64,000 nucleotides of DNA from Rostrohypoxylon terebratum. Taxonomy: Eukaryota; Ascomycota; Sordariomycetes; Xylariales; Hypoxylaceae. Numbering within the stretch: position 1 is the first letter of the stretch; the number at the start of each line of letters is the position of its first letter. Positions 10,921 through 23,170 of the stretch are shown here, piece by piece. Made by a program: the position numbers and the translations under genes. Location of the stretch: assembly GCA_022497145.1 (NCBI GenBank), contig MU385856.1:310001-374000 (forward strand), read 5' to 3'. The notes below the pieces were generated by a model. That model was given only the letters and a program-made list of their open reading frames with translations. It had not been told where the DNA came from and made no database searches.

Positions 10921-12132
10921 ATGCGCAGCTCATCGATGCTCAGCTGCTGCTTAGCGGCTTCCGCGTCCCTAGCCGCCGCCACCGCCACGAACTTCGGAAA
11001 CACCAACTCGTTGGCACAGTTCGCGCTGCAGAAGGTGCTGCAGGATGGGAGGGAAGTGTTCGGCGACTACGCGACCACGCCTGCCGCTTCGGATAGCAAG
11101 TTCGCAAACTGGATGGCCAAGCTCCCGGACTCGACGCTGCTTTCGCACATCAACATCCCCGGGACCCACGACGCGGCGACGTGGAATTATACGCAGGAGA
11201 CCCAGGACTCGCTCGTCAACGCGACGAGGTGCGATGGCACGACGGCTAATCCCGCCGTCGTGTACCGGTGTCAGCGGGAGAGCGTCGCGGAGGCGCTGGA
11301 GAAGGGGATCAGGTTCTTTGATCTGAGGTTCGCGGCGGATCCCCTCGGCAAGAGACTCGTGTTCTGGCACTCGGCGGCACTGGTTAGCGCGACGGCGGGC
11401 GTCGGCGATGTGTTGTTTGGTGTGTGGGAGTGGTTGAGCCGACACCAGGGGGAGACGGTGTTGCTGAGCTTTCAGCACGAGAGCGGGACTGTGGCGGGAG
11501 CGAGCTTCGATGCGCAGGTGCAGGGGCTGATGAGGGAGGCGCTTACCGGTGAGGTCGCGGATAGGTTTGTCTGGCAGGGGAGAGGGTACGTGCCGAAGCT
11601 GGGCGAGGTTAGGGGGAAGGTCGTGCTGGTTAGGAGGTTCGATATGGATAACGATGACGATGCCGGTAGTGGGGTGGGAGAGCTGCCCGGCTTGCATATG
11701 AGCCCGAGTAAGTGGATCGATAATAACCCGACTGGGTTCGGGCTCGTGTTCAACGAGACGACGAACGCCACGGCGTATATCGAGGATTACTACGAGCCCG
11801 ATGTCCTGGGGGAGAATTCGACGGTTGTTAGCAATGTCGATGCGAAGATGGCTGCCGTGAAGGCGAACTTGCAGAAGGCGGCGAGCGGGCAGGAGAGGGA
11901 TAGCTTGTTCATCACGTTCGCGTCCGCGGAGCACGATTCGAATACCCCGCCTGTTTTCCCTCAGACGATGGCGCTGGGGAACGGGACACAGGTTACGCCG
12001 GATGGTGGTGTCAACCATCAGCTTGTGGATGTGCTGAAGGGGTTACAGGGGAAGAAGCTGGGGGTTGTGGTTCTGGATTTCTTTGAGGAGCCCGAGGACT
12101 TGGTTTCGCTTGTTCTGGGAAATCAGATTTAA
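10921..12132 (+). CDS. Secreted PI-PLC-like phosphodiesterase
   Basis: A single exon of 403 residues. Residues 1 to about 22 look like a signal peptide (polar start, then SMLSCCLAASASLAAATA). The PI-PLC X-type TIM barrel follows: LLSHINIPGTHDAATW carries the first catalytic histidine (H83), and GIRFFDLRFA with RLVFWHSA carries the second (H150). The conserved GETVLLSFQHESG and GKVVLVRRFD strands follow, so the overall order matches bacterial-type PI-PLC and fungal PLC-like phosphodiesterases. Several NxT/S sequons fit secretion. The family cleaves phosphatidylinositol or GPI-type phosphodiesters by a histidine acid-base mechanism without calcium; the actual substrate cannot be read from sequence. 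The gene is much GC-richer than its flanks, which explains a long antisense open frame (10969-12018). Confidence 0.85.
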   Translation: MRSSSMLSCCLAASASLAAATATNFGNTNSLAQFALQKVLQDGREVFGDYATTPAASDSKFANWMAKLPDSTLLSHINIPGTHDAATWNYTQETQDSLVNATRCDGTTANPAVVYRCQRESVAEALEKGIRFFDLRFAADPLGKRLVFWHSAALVSATAGVGDVLFGVWEWLSRHQGETVLLSFQHESGTVAGASFDAQVQGLMREALTGEVADRFVWQGRGYVPKLGEVRGKVVLVRRFDMDNDDDAGSGVGELPGLHMSPSKWIDNNPTGFGLVFNETTNATAYIEDYYEPDVLGENSTVVSNVDAKMAAVKANLQKAASGQERDSLFITFASAEHDSNTPPVFPQTMALGNGTQVTPDGGVNHQLVDVLKGLQGKKLGVVVLDFFEEPEDLVSLVLGNQI

Positions 12133-15100
12133 GGGGATTGCTTTTCCTCGAGTTGGATATTCAACGCTGGTCATGATAATGGAGACTTGATGGATTATGA
12201 TATGTCAAATACACATCTACTCAGTACTATGCTGTAGTGATAATTAAGATAATCTAATTGGATATGAATCCGTATTTGACCATACTTTGAAATGAGATTG
12301 AGCGTGAACGCTCTACCTTGCATCGTGGACTATAGTTAAAGACTTGCATGCTCGTATGGAAACCTTATGCGCTGTCGTACGTATTCCAATATAGTCGAGA
12401 TACTCTTGCACACGGATGACGAATACTCCAGAGGAAGGTTGCTTGCTTGCATCCATGGATATGAGTTTCACTGAAGAGTCAAATACGAACGACGGATGCA
12501 TGTCCGTAGGATGCCATCAATGATTGAACCACATAGCCTTGCAGCTCTCATCCTAGACGAAGCTTCCCGATACTGGGGGCCCACCGGATTGTGAAATGAC
12601 GATGTTTCGAATCCTCTATGCCCATGTCTATCTTCACATCTACTATAGCACTTGGGTAGGAATCAATTGTCATCAGAGCCGTCAGATTTCTAATCATATA
12701 GTCAGAGGCTGTGGCGAAAATTCGAGAGATTGTGTTGCATGATACAGTCGTCGTGAAACCAGCTCAGTCCGATCTTTATATTAAACTTGAGATAACATTC
12801 TAGTATCTCCAGCTGTATTTGGAATTCTTCCAGCCGAGAACGATACGCCCAATGGATAGAACCGGAAAAAAGGGGTTCGCTGCAAGCCACCGTTAAGTCC
12901 ACAGCATTGATGCGAGCATCCCCCACCCGTGGATATAATACATAATGCCAATTCGATCCCGATTTCTCAAATAAGCTTCAAATGCCAAGATCCTCTAGAT
13001 TTGCCTTTATTACCGTGCATCTTGCATACATTTCATTGCTACAGCTGCTACAGCAAATCCGAAATGATGATATCACCAACAAGGGGGAAATGGATTAAGA
13101 GTGCGACGTGCAATACGATTACGATCCCCACGAAAAAATGCACATTTTCATTCTAGTAACAGAAACGAGAGTGGCTTACCTTAGGGCTTAGGTACCTTGA
13201 AATATTGCAGATAGCGTACGTTTGCAACTGATAGCCAGGTCCGATATGTCTGCCCTGATGACATCATGACATCTTATACTTAGGCAAATAGTGGCGAAGC
13301 CTCGCGGATAGCTTCTCTAGCCACAAAATGCCCTTTTTAAGGCACCTTCGTTATAATGGATATCCATGTGAGATATCCATGTGAAACCCTATGAGGCTAG
13401 GGAGCAGGATGCGGAAATTGGGAAGAAGATGGTTCAATTCCAAATAAAAAATTTCGGTAGTTGAGTATGAGTCAAAGTATCTCGATAGATACTTCGGCGA
13501 TAGCTTCTACCAAGTGCTTGACGTAGCTGGCGGGACCCAGGGACGGGCCAGGGTTGATGTTGAAACGAACGAACAGCCCGGAAACTGCGGGCAGCCGTCA
13601 GCGATTTTCACCCTAGAGGTCTAGAATAAGTTATTAGGCTCGGGACATGTTATGTAAACGTACTAGGTATAACTGTATAACTGGAGAGATTACCTAGTAG
13701 CTTCGAGGATTCAGCAGACTCGTCGGATTTAAGAGATAGTACACTGTACAATGGTGTAGTGATGCCGGCCGAGAGGAACTGATCCATTGCAATAAAAAGT
13801 TGGGCTAAATAAACTAGCAAGGAACCAGGGATTAGGAAAGGGAACGACATTGAAAAGCAAGTACATGTAGCATTTCCAAGACATAACTAAGAGCTGCAAT
13901 TCGACACCTCGGAAAGTTATCGAGCATCCCTTTAATTTGCATAGGGTTGAGGGATCAATTAAGGAGAATGCATGGAATGTGGATGGGCAATAAGGGCAGA
14001 TACGAATGTTTCCGGGTTTCTAGTGTGTGTTCTATGCTGTAGTAGATGCGGCCCCCGCATTCGTGCCCTGATCCGTCCGTCGAGCTTCAGTTACACAAGG
14101 TTCAATGTTCTTGAACAAAAGAACCCAGTTGTCTTAGGAATCATGATACTAGATTAGTGATAGCGTATGTAGAAGAAGTATGTAAGAATATACGAACTAT
14201 GCGAATTGTTGGATTGTGATATCGAAGTTGGTTAGACATGAGCAATTAACATTGAAGCCGTCAAAACCTTGTTTGTTGGTGGTTCAACTTAAAGTCTGAA
14301 GGAAGTTTACATAGTAATCGAAGCTGAGCCGCAGGGCAACATATAGCGACATCCATAGAAAGAGCATTCGAATGACTAGCCTGGTCAATCGTCTTTCCGA
14401 AACTGCAGTGGTCTTAGATGATTCCAAACTTTCCCACCTTCCTATGCAGCCACGCGGCATCTCTCCGACTTCACACTTTTTTTTTCCGATTCAGAGAGAT
14501 CGAGGAAAAAACGCACAAACATACAAACATATTTTCACCCACCACAATTTCCGATTTCTATCAAGAACGCGAATACCGATGTGTCACATTCTCCACCGGA
14601 AATAACTAGTACTAGTTCCAGACGCGTATACACGTGATACAACCGAATTCTTGGCAATTCCAATCGCAATTGTCATCCCTTGATCGGGCTGTTTTCGTTG
14701 GTGTGAGACGGCGTTTTGACGCCCACGCCAACTAGTAGTACTGCGTACATGTACCTCAGGCTAGCAAGTTAGCAACACCATGGATGTACTTACAAATGCG
14801 CTATCACCTGGGCATTTCCTATGGCTATTACACATCTTCAATATGCCAAGTATACCGAATAAGTCGAATAAGCCGAATATCATACCGACACCACCACCAT
14901 TGTAACGACAGCCCACCGGGTCCAACGAAGATCTATTTTAGATCGAGTCTTTTTTTACGTCATTTACGATATGCTGATACGTACCTAGGTCCTAGGTCAT
15001 AGGTTGGCGAGAAGTCATTTGAAGTTTGATACCGTCTTCGTTTTGAAAGCAACATTGAAGTACCTATCGAAAAGACGGATATGCGGCTTGGGACCTGCAG

Positions 15101-17057
15101 TATATCGTATCTCGCTAAATTTAATATACACGGTCTTATACCGAAACAACCGAAACAACTTTTTCCCTGAGGCAAGCAGCAGAAGCAGCAGCCCATAAGA
15201 ACATAAGAATAGCCTTCTCAGAAGACGGTTCGGATAACGTAGACCCTCCGGAGTTTCCACTGCAGCATGGCTTGCTAGCTTACCATTCGCAATGTTACCC
15301 GTCCAGAGACTTCCATTCAATTTCATGCAAGTGCCGAATTTTTCACCATCCTTGCAGGGATAATGCCCGTCATTGCAACGACAGTGGGCTGCCTTCTAGC
15401 GCCGCATTGAAGCTTGGAAAACATACCTTCTCATCTCATGATATCTTGCCCCAAACTGCGTAACAACCCAATCGCGATTCCACTGGGATGTGATACGCAG
15501 GCCACCCGTGCAGTTGACGACGACGGTGCTAATGCAGCTATGGCATGGTTTGTGATCTTCAACGGTCTGAACGGTGGAGGAGCGAGGAGCTCAGGCTCTA
15601 GCTCCCCACCAGGTGGATAAACGCAAGCTATCGACAGCGATGTCATATCCAAACCTTGAATCCGGCTTCCAATCCGCTTCGCGTGGATCGTGATATACCG
15701 TTGCAGTGCGCAGATGCCGCTGCTCTTTCCTCCCAGCTACACTCGACTTATCTGATGGGCAGCTCTTTTTAAACTTTTTAATGGTGGCCGGCCAAGTTCG
15801 GCCAAGACACAATGTCTTGGCTCGTGGTGCATCTTTCTTTTTTTAGTATTGTACTCGGTTGTCGGTACTAGCATGTAGACGAAGTTACATGCATCTTAAG
15901 AGGCCCCCACACCCGAGTCACGACATGCAAGACCTACTGTACCTGACAGCTGTGGTTAGGTTTTCAGATGGCAATGTAATACATTGCGATATATACCGTC
16001 CCTTTTTACGGTGAATTACCAAAATCGGTAGGTCGATCATCCCTTTACCCTCTTTGGATAGACACCGTAACATACCTAACAAAGGGGAATTATCATTCAC
16101 CTTGGCCCTTGGACAGTCCAATATCGTGGAGTATATGTCCCTCTTTGCAGATCCCCGTTTGATTGTCAAGGGTTCGAGGTCACTAGAAGGATCTTATCCG
16201 GGGTTAATTCCTAGGTATACTTTCCTCATCATGTAGGAAGTAGATCCCCATGTCATCATCTGGAAAGCTTTTTCCTGTCATGATGACTGTTGTGAGACTA
16301 CACGGCAATTGCCAAGCACGCACATGATAGAAAGATACGACACGAGTGAAAAGCTAGCATGTGGAACAGAGCTAACCCACGCCAAGTGGCTAGATCGTCC
16401 AATACCTACCGGTTCAATACCTTCCCTGGCCTGGCACTGCCAACCCAGCTCATGCCATATCGCAAGCGCTGGCCAAGTTCCCCCTTTTGTGATACCGTTC
16501 GTTCTGATCTAGCCACGGATGTACGTAGTGTCGAATCACTGCTTCCGCTCTCGGTATTATTTACCTCTGGTACGGGATCTGTACAGGATACAGGATGTAC
16601 CTACCTTGCCTTCCGGCACAGGACCTCGTCACATCTACCCAAGCATGGGTTGCGGGCATGTTAACTATATCGGGGCCTTTACGAATATCCTCAACTCTAC
16701 TGGCGGCTATCCTTACTTAGCACCCGCTTTTTGTGGAGGTAACCCTAGCCCAGAGATGGAATATCTGGAAATGGAAATTGAAAGATTACACGTTAGATGG
16801 AACGTTTGTCATGTAAGCTTTCTGGTTACTGATTACTGAGGGCCAGGTCACGTCTACATTAGAGCCTCAAGTAACTTTGAGGGTCGGGGTACCTAGATTC
16901 ATGGAATGTCTCCTTTGTCTCACTTCTTATAAACTCTCCGTAAAACCCCCTCTCTTTACACGAAGTTGTTTCTACTACACCTGTCCAGACTTTTGCCCTA
17001 TCCTGAAGTCTCTTCCTACATACATCTTTAGGAGCCGAGACAGCCAGGTCAGGTAAC
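12133..17057. other. Large gene-poor region
   Basis: About 4.9 kb with no gene I can support. Many short frames exist, but none shows a domain, consistent splice sites or coding-like composition. Near 13363-13385 the unit GATATCCATGTGA is directly repeated. A CCTAGG tract lies at 14981-14997. The final 100 bp probably hold the catalase promoter. Confidence 0.5.
14981..14997. repeat. CCTAGG-rich palindromic tract
   Basis: GTACCTAGGTCCTAGGT; same motif type as the tracts at 3281, 7755, 31102 and 52797. Confidence 0.6.
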
Positions 17058-19568
17058 ATGGGTCGCATTCTTACCCACACTGTCCTTCTTGGGCTCCTGG
17101 GGGTTGCCTCTGCAGGCTGCCCCTTTGCTGATCCAAGCGCCCTTCGTGCTCGAGCAGATGGCGACACTGATCCAGTGCTCGGCGCCATGGTGGATGATAG
17201 CAATGGCTACTTCACAGATGACGTTGGTGGACAGATCCAAGAACAAGACAGCTTGAGGGCTGGCGATAGAGGCCCAACTCTGTTAGAGGACTTCATCTTT
17301 CGCCAGAAGATTACACACTTTGACCATGAACGAGTAAGTGAGATGAGATTTCATGAAAGATCCCACGTCATCGAGTTGTGAAATATTGAAAACGCTTCAC
17401 ATATCGGTAAATTTTATATATTTAGTATGAGTCATACTGATAGATCGACAGGTTCCTGAACGAGCGGTCCACGCGAGAGGTGCTGGCGCCCATGGTACAT
17501 TCACAAGTTACGGTGATTGGAGCAACTTGACGGCGGCCTCGTTCTTAAGCTCTGCTGGTAAAGAAACACCCGTCTTCGTGCGATTTTCTACCGTGGCAGG
17601 ATCTCGTGGAAGCGCCGATACAGCTCGCGATGTTCACGGGTTTGCAACGAGATTGTAAGAATGTTGTCACCCATTCGTACAGTCTGCTTGTGTACTAACT
17701 TCTATCAAGTTATACTGATGAAGGAAACTTTGGTGCGTATTAATTGGCTACCTTGACATGAACAAGACTAACAATAAATATTAAGACATTGTTGGAAACA
17801 ATATCCCAGTATTCTTCATTCAAGATGCCATAAGATTCCCAGATCTAATCCATTCGGTAAAGCCAAGCCCTGACAGTGAGATACCACAAGCTGCTACAGC
17901 CCATGACTCGGCTTGGGATTTCTTTTCCCAACAACCGAGTACTCTCCACACTCTCTTCTGGGCTATGGCCGGCTTCGGTATCCCGCGAAGCTTCAGACAT
18001 ATGGTGAGCCCAGTTTAAACATGTTGTCATCTAGTTTTAATGTTGACCTATTTTATAGGATGGCTTTGGCGTCCACACATTCCGTCTTGTCAAGGATGAT
18101 GGCACCTCTAAGCTCGTAAAATGGCATTGGAAGACAAAGCAAGGAAAGGCCAGTTTGTACTGGGAAGAGGCGCAGATTCTTGCTGGGAAGAATGCCGACG
18201 CCCATCGACAGGATTTGTTTGAGGCTATCGAGTCTGGCAACGGTCCCGAGTGGGAACTCGCCGTCCAAGTAGTTGACGAAGATCAAGCTCTCGCATTCGG
18301 GTTTGACCTATTCGACCCCACTAAGATTCTGCCAGAGGAGTACGCTCCTCTTCAGAAGATAGGCGTTATGAAGTTACACACCAATCCGACGAATTACTTC
18401 GCGGAGACCGAGCAGATCATGTTCCAGCCCGGGCACATTGTTAGGGGTGTGGATTTCACCGAGGACCCTTTACTCCAAGGTCGCATCTTCTCTTACCTCG
18501 ATACTCAGTTGAACCGTCACGGCGGCCCCAACTTCGAGCAACTTCCGATCAACCGCCCAGTCATCCCAATTCACAACAACAACCGGGATGGCGCTGCTCA
18601 GAATTTGATACATAAGAACATTTATGCTTGTATGTTGTCCCTTTGTTTATGTGCTTGCTTCACCTTAGTTAATCTCCAAACCAGACTCCCCCAACAGCCT
18701 TAACCAAGGGTACCCACAGCAAGCATCGCAAAGCAGCGGTCGTGGATTCTTCAGCGCGCCAATTCGCAGCACCTCGGGCAAACTCGTACGCGGGCTATCG
18801 TCTAGCTTCAACGACCACTGGTCGCAACCACGACTATTCTACAACTCATTGACACCCGTAGAGCAACAGTTCCTCATCAACGCCATACGCTTTGAGACTA
18901 GTCACCTGACGTCCACTCCCGTGAAGCAGAACGTGCTGTCCCAGCTCAACAAGATCAGCAACGACATCGCCGTTCGCGTGGCCACGGCTCTAGGATTAGA
19001 GGCGCCAGCCCCGGATGACACATATTACCACGACAACACGACCGCCGGTATAAGCATCACAAACGTCACACTGCCGACCGTCGCCACGTTAAAGGTCGGT
19101 ATCTTAGCAAGCACGAAAAGCGTCAATGGCACGGACGCGCTGGGCCAGGCTAAGACCGTCAAGACGAGACTTTCCAACGAGAACCTAACGGCCACCGTCG
19201 TTGCAGAAGCCTTAGTCAGCGGCGTAGACAAGACTTACAGCGCAGCCGATGCCACGGATTTCGATGCCGTAGTCGTAGTCTCCGGCGCCGATTCCGCGGG
19301 CCTCTTCGCGCTGCCGGCGAGCAACCTAAGCCCCCTGTACCCGCCCCTCCGTCCGCTACAAATCGCCAACAGCGCGTACCTGTTCGGCAAGCCGGTCGCG
19401 TATTTCGGCGGTAGCTTACCGAGCAACCCGCTTGTTGCCGGCGGTCTGGATCCACAAACCGATGGCGTATATGCGAGCGCGGACTTGGAGACAGTGGCTA
19501 GTGGGTTGGTGGACGGGCTGAAGACGTATAAGTTCACAGGACGATACCCGGTTGATAAGACAGCGTAG
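17058..19568 (+). CDS. cat-3: Large-subunit secreted catalase
   Basis: Six exons (17058-17333, 17452-17654, 17710-17732, 17786-18003, 18059-18629, 18685-19568) join in frame to 724 residues, the size of fungal clade-2 catalases. Exon 3 is only 23 bp. A signal peptide (TVLLGLLGVASA) precedes GCPFADPSALRARADGDTDP, which may include a propeptide with a basic cleavage site. Catalytic His lies in RAVHARGAGAHGTF (H99), the distal Asn in DIVGNN (about N172), and the heme-ligand Tyr in RIFSYLDTQ (Y386). The C-terminal domain from about residue 550 has the flavodoxin-like extension of large catalases (VATLKVGILAST, FDAVVVVSGADS). It dismutates hydrogen peroxide outside the cell or in the wall. It resembles Neurospora CAT-3 and Aspergillus CatB; the symbol is by similarity, not proven orthology. 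Confidence 0.95.
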
Positions 19569-20470
19569 GTGATGCAGTAGGGGGGATGAAGGGGGGAAAT
19601 ATATGTTAGCCGAACACCTACAAGTACCTAGGAAGCCTGCATGTTTAAACGACGGTGATGAGGGGGATTGGGATGGGTTACCTAGTTCGCTTCCTTGAGT
19701 GGATACTTGGGTTTTTGTACATACTGTTTTATAAATAGACTCGACTCATTCAATATCTTCTGGTGGTGTTATGGAGATTTGGGGTTTGCTGTCGGTGTTG
19801 AGTTGGCGTAGGGCGGATATGCTGGGATGATATCATCCTTATGTTTAGGATAAATTATATTGCCATGTAATTACCGAGTACCCAGGCTTTTATCATTAGA
19901 TACAATCATCCATTCATCGAAAAGGGGTAGCCTGGAACTGGTCCTCTATTTTCAATCCTAGCCATTCACAAATGCTTAGATAGGTGCTTGGGTGGAAGGT
20001 CCTTCTTGTTCATGACCTCGGACTATTGAGATATTTATGCTAGGAAGGGAATATAAGATTGGCTCTAAGTATTTGCCTACATACGTACATGTGTATATAT
20101 GAGCTATTTCCGTACGATATGAGCAGGTATGAGCATGTATGAGCAAGAAAATTCTGAAGAGGAACCTTCACGTACACAAATGTCAACGTACGCGAGATGA
20201 GAGAAGAATATACGCATTTCACGAGAACTTACCTAGGTAATTGTAAATTGCTCATATCATCTTCTATCCTTTCCGTTATTTATTACAACCTCTCTGTTCC
20301 AAAGATGTCAAATTCCATTTTCCATTTTCCATTTGCTCATTACCCGATTCTAAGATCTTGGGAGACTTGAGATCTCTCTCTTCTCTTAATCAATCAACTT
20401 CTACTCAATCATCGTCTGTGTCCTGGTGCCTTGCAAATTGGTAGCACCTCTCCGTATCACCTACGGCATC

Positions 20471-21213
20471 ATGGCGACCTCATACGCAGGCTGCCTGCAA
20501 ATCCAGGAAGCTGGTCATACCAAAGGACTGCGTGCTAGAAATTTTAGACGAAGTGTGCGGCAAGAAGTACCACTTCAGACCAGGCGGAACGAGACATGAC
20601 CCAGAAGAGAACTCGACTCAAATAATACCCCTCAACTAATGACATTATTCCGGGTCTCGCTATTAGCCATGCATAACCTGTCTTGAACGAAGATACTACT
20701 AAATACAGCTTGAAACTTTCGCATAAAAGACGACATTATTGAGCATCGCAAGCTGGGGGTATGAAGACGATTTCCGGGCAGAACGAGTTGAGCTAGCGAG
20801 AAAACTACCTACAGGGACATAAAAAAGAGATCGATTCCTACTCACAGGCATCTTATGATTCTAACGCCTACTCCAAAATATTCGACCAAGAGAATCGCGA
20901 CGAGTCTGAAATATCCTCCCGAGAGGATCTATGCAGCATTTCAAGGGAAACTAGTCATCACCTCGGAGCAAACAGAAGAGCTGTACAAAGGAAGAAATAC
21001 GGTTGGACTCCATGCATCAGATCTACCGTTTTATTTGAGCAGAAGACCACCCATTTCATTACATCGGCGTGTGTCGCCTTACAAACAAATCTCAAGGACG
21101 TGATCGAGCCAGGACGTACCACCTCTCCAGACCAAGCTGGTACTACAGATAGACCAGGGCCTATCTTACCGGGAGATCTTCCCAGCAATCGTATCGGCGG
21201 TAGAGGTTACTAG
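20471..21213 (+). pseudogene. Decayed coding locus, family not recognised
   Basis: Protein-like segments appear in different forward frames within 750 bp. One starts at ATG 20471; a second contains VIPKDCVLEILDEVCGKKYH. A third (20727-20822) contains SWGYEDDFRAERVELARK. It overlaps by 26 bp a fourth frame (20797-21213, about 138 codons, no ATG) that continues with similar hydrophilic, helix-like composition. The overlap of two coding-like frames around 20797-20822 looks like a frameshift. No splice sites resolve the whole. I do not recognise the parent protein; a multi-intron gene that I failed to assemble is the alternative. Confidence 0.35.
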
Positions 21214-21553
21214 CGGTCCGGAAGAGGAGAATGCAATCTCCAAGCAGAGAGAATAGCAGCCAGAAGTGATGGTGGAGGAACGTGGATAAATGAAGCTGGA
21301 AACCGACCGTTTATTACCACCACATTGCTCAATATATATCTCCGAGTGTCTCAGAAGTCTCCGCGCGGTTCTATCCTCAATTCAGACCAGATCTGTCTGG
21401 TATGGCTCGATTGGTCGCAGAAGCTCAACATCATCAGCCCACATATCCTTGGTCTCCGAGAGGACTAGCAATTTGAGGCTTGTGGGGATGCATTTCCAGA
21501 ATTCACCCGCTCATAATTGAGGACTCACAGACTAGAGGCTTTCGACTAACGGC

Positions 21554-22124
21554 ATGGGCGCCGGCGACGACGAGGTGGATAAGTCAGCTGACCTGGGCGA
21601 GATGCCCGTGAAGGAAAAACCGGGACGGCCTACGCTGGCGCGTCGCAGCTGACGGCCTTCACGTTGCCCCTACTGACACGCATCCGAACTCCCAAGTCTC
21701 ATACATGAAAAGCCTACGCAGGTGACATAATGATATCCAATGATGGAAAAGGAGGCGCTTCTCGAGTTTACTTCATATGGGCGATGCCCTCTCTTCGACT
21801 ACGGCTCACTGGAGAGGAGCTCGACCGCACCATGTCCTCAGGACTGGGCCTTTATCGATGCACCTTGAAAGCAACTACTTACGAATAGTCCTACTGAAGT
21901 AGATGTGGCGGTGATACGGTATGCAACACCTTCACCCGACATCCCGAGGATTACGTACTCTTGCAGGGTATCCTAATTTCTTCGCGAAACTGATGAACAT
22001 GTCACGTCCTGAAAAGAGTGCTCGTCCCGAAGATAGAAGGAATTTCAATGCAGTCTTTGACAAAGGCCGCGTGGTAGGAGCGACCTTTAGCCCGAGCCAC
22101 CTTGCACTTTTCACAGCTACCTAG
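21554..22124 (+). pseudogene. Second cluster of coding-like fragments
   Basis: A 32-codon GC-rich frame at 21554-21652 starts MGAGDDEVDKSADLGEMPVK, and a 42-codon frame at 21740-21868 starts MMEKEALLEFTSYGRCPLFD. A third fragment runs to 22124. Composition is coding-like, but the fragments are separated by stops and lie in different frames. They may belong to the same decayed locus as 20471-21213 or to another one. Confidence 0.25.
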
Positions 22125-23155
22125 GCATTCTTGTGTGCCTAAGCCATCCACCAGTCTGCCTAGCACCTAAACAGGCGATGGGGTGACCTGCTGGGTGGTA
22201 ACCAATGAGGCCAATGTGGCCTTTTCCCTTCGCAATTTTTGAGTTTCTCAGTTGAAGAGCCTCAAAGGGTTGTATTGCCATGTTATCATGCTAAGCCATA
22301 ATTTTTAAGGCACTGCAATAGCCTCAAGGCAATGATCTTAGAACCCTACATTCAGTACATCTTACACACCAATGCCAGTAGAGATTCGAGATATGCACAT
22401 TATTGCCGAGACACCATCGAGAGCAACGAGTTGTATAATGGGGTGATACAAAGTTAGCCTGTAAACTAAACAAACCAATAGAAAAAGAATATATAGATGG
22501 AATAAACCATACCTCAATGCCATAGAACATGGACGAGACAGCTGCCTAATACGATTCCGTGAAGATCGATAGTATTGCCTAAGACACACAAAATCCCTCA
22601 CGCCTAATCTCCAGGCATTAGAATTCTAAACCAATAAAGACACTACTACCAAGTAACTGGGCGTAAGCCATATATGCAGCAACAAGGCCCACCAGAAGCC
22701 ACTCGGAAGCGGGAGCGGAAGTGAGCAAGTCACTGCCCCCCCATTTTTTCGTCCTAACCCGGAAGCTGGCAGACAGATCGCCGATCCCGGGTCGGGTAGG
22801 CCCGCGCAGCACATGACCACCAGCTCATGCCCCTTTCCAAGACACAGATTTCGAATTCATGCACGACATACATGACTCGCATAGGATGGGGTCACGTGAA
22901 GCAGCGCCGAGCCCCCGGGTCTTGTTGCTGTTGGGAGAAGGACGATAGGTTGCAGGATGGGCCGTGGGATTTCTGGGTCTGCTGGGGAGAGAGAGAGAGG
23001 AAGTGGGTGTGGGGGAGGGAGAGACTGTTGCATATGATCTCTGGATGAGAGTATCGTGACTCCAACGGGCTGTTCTGTGATAGGGCTTCATACCCCTATT
23101 TTTTGGTACATAATTGTAACAGAGGTCTCGATCCGAGACATTGGCTGCAAGCCAA

Positions 23156-23170
23156 CCCCCCCCCCCCCCC
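23156..23170 (+). repeat. Homopolymer of 15 C
   Basis: Fifteen consecutive C residues in intergenic DNA. Such a run is prone to length errors in sequencing and to slippage in the cell. Confidence 0.9.

Noticed and set aside
10969..12018. 349-codon open frame antisense to the PI-PLC-like gene
   Set aside because: Arg/Pro/His-rich product without domains; it exists because the sense gene is GC-rich with few stops in the mirror frame.
13434..13444. GGTTCAATTCC, another B-box-like sequence
   Set aside because: No T-stem pairing and no cloverleaf around it.
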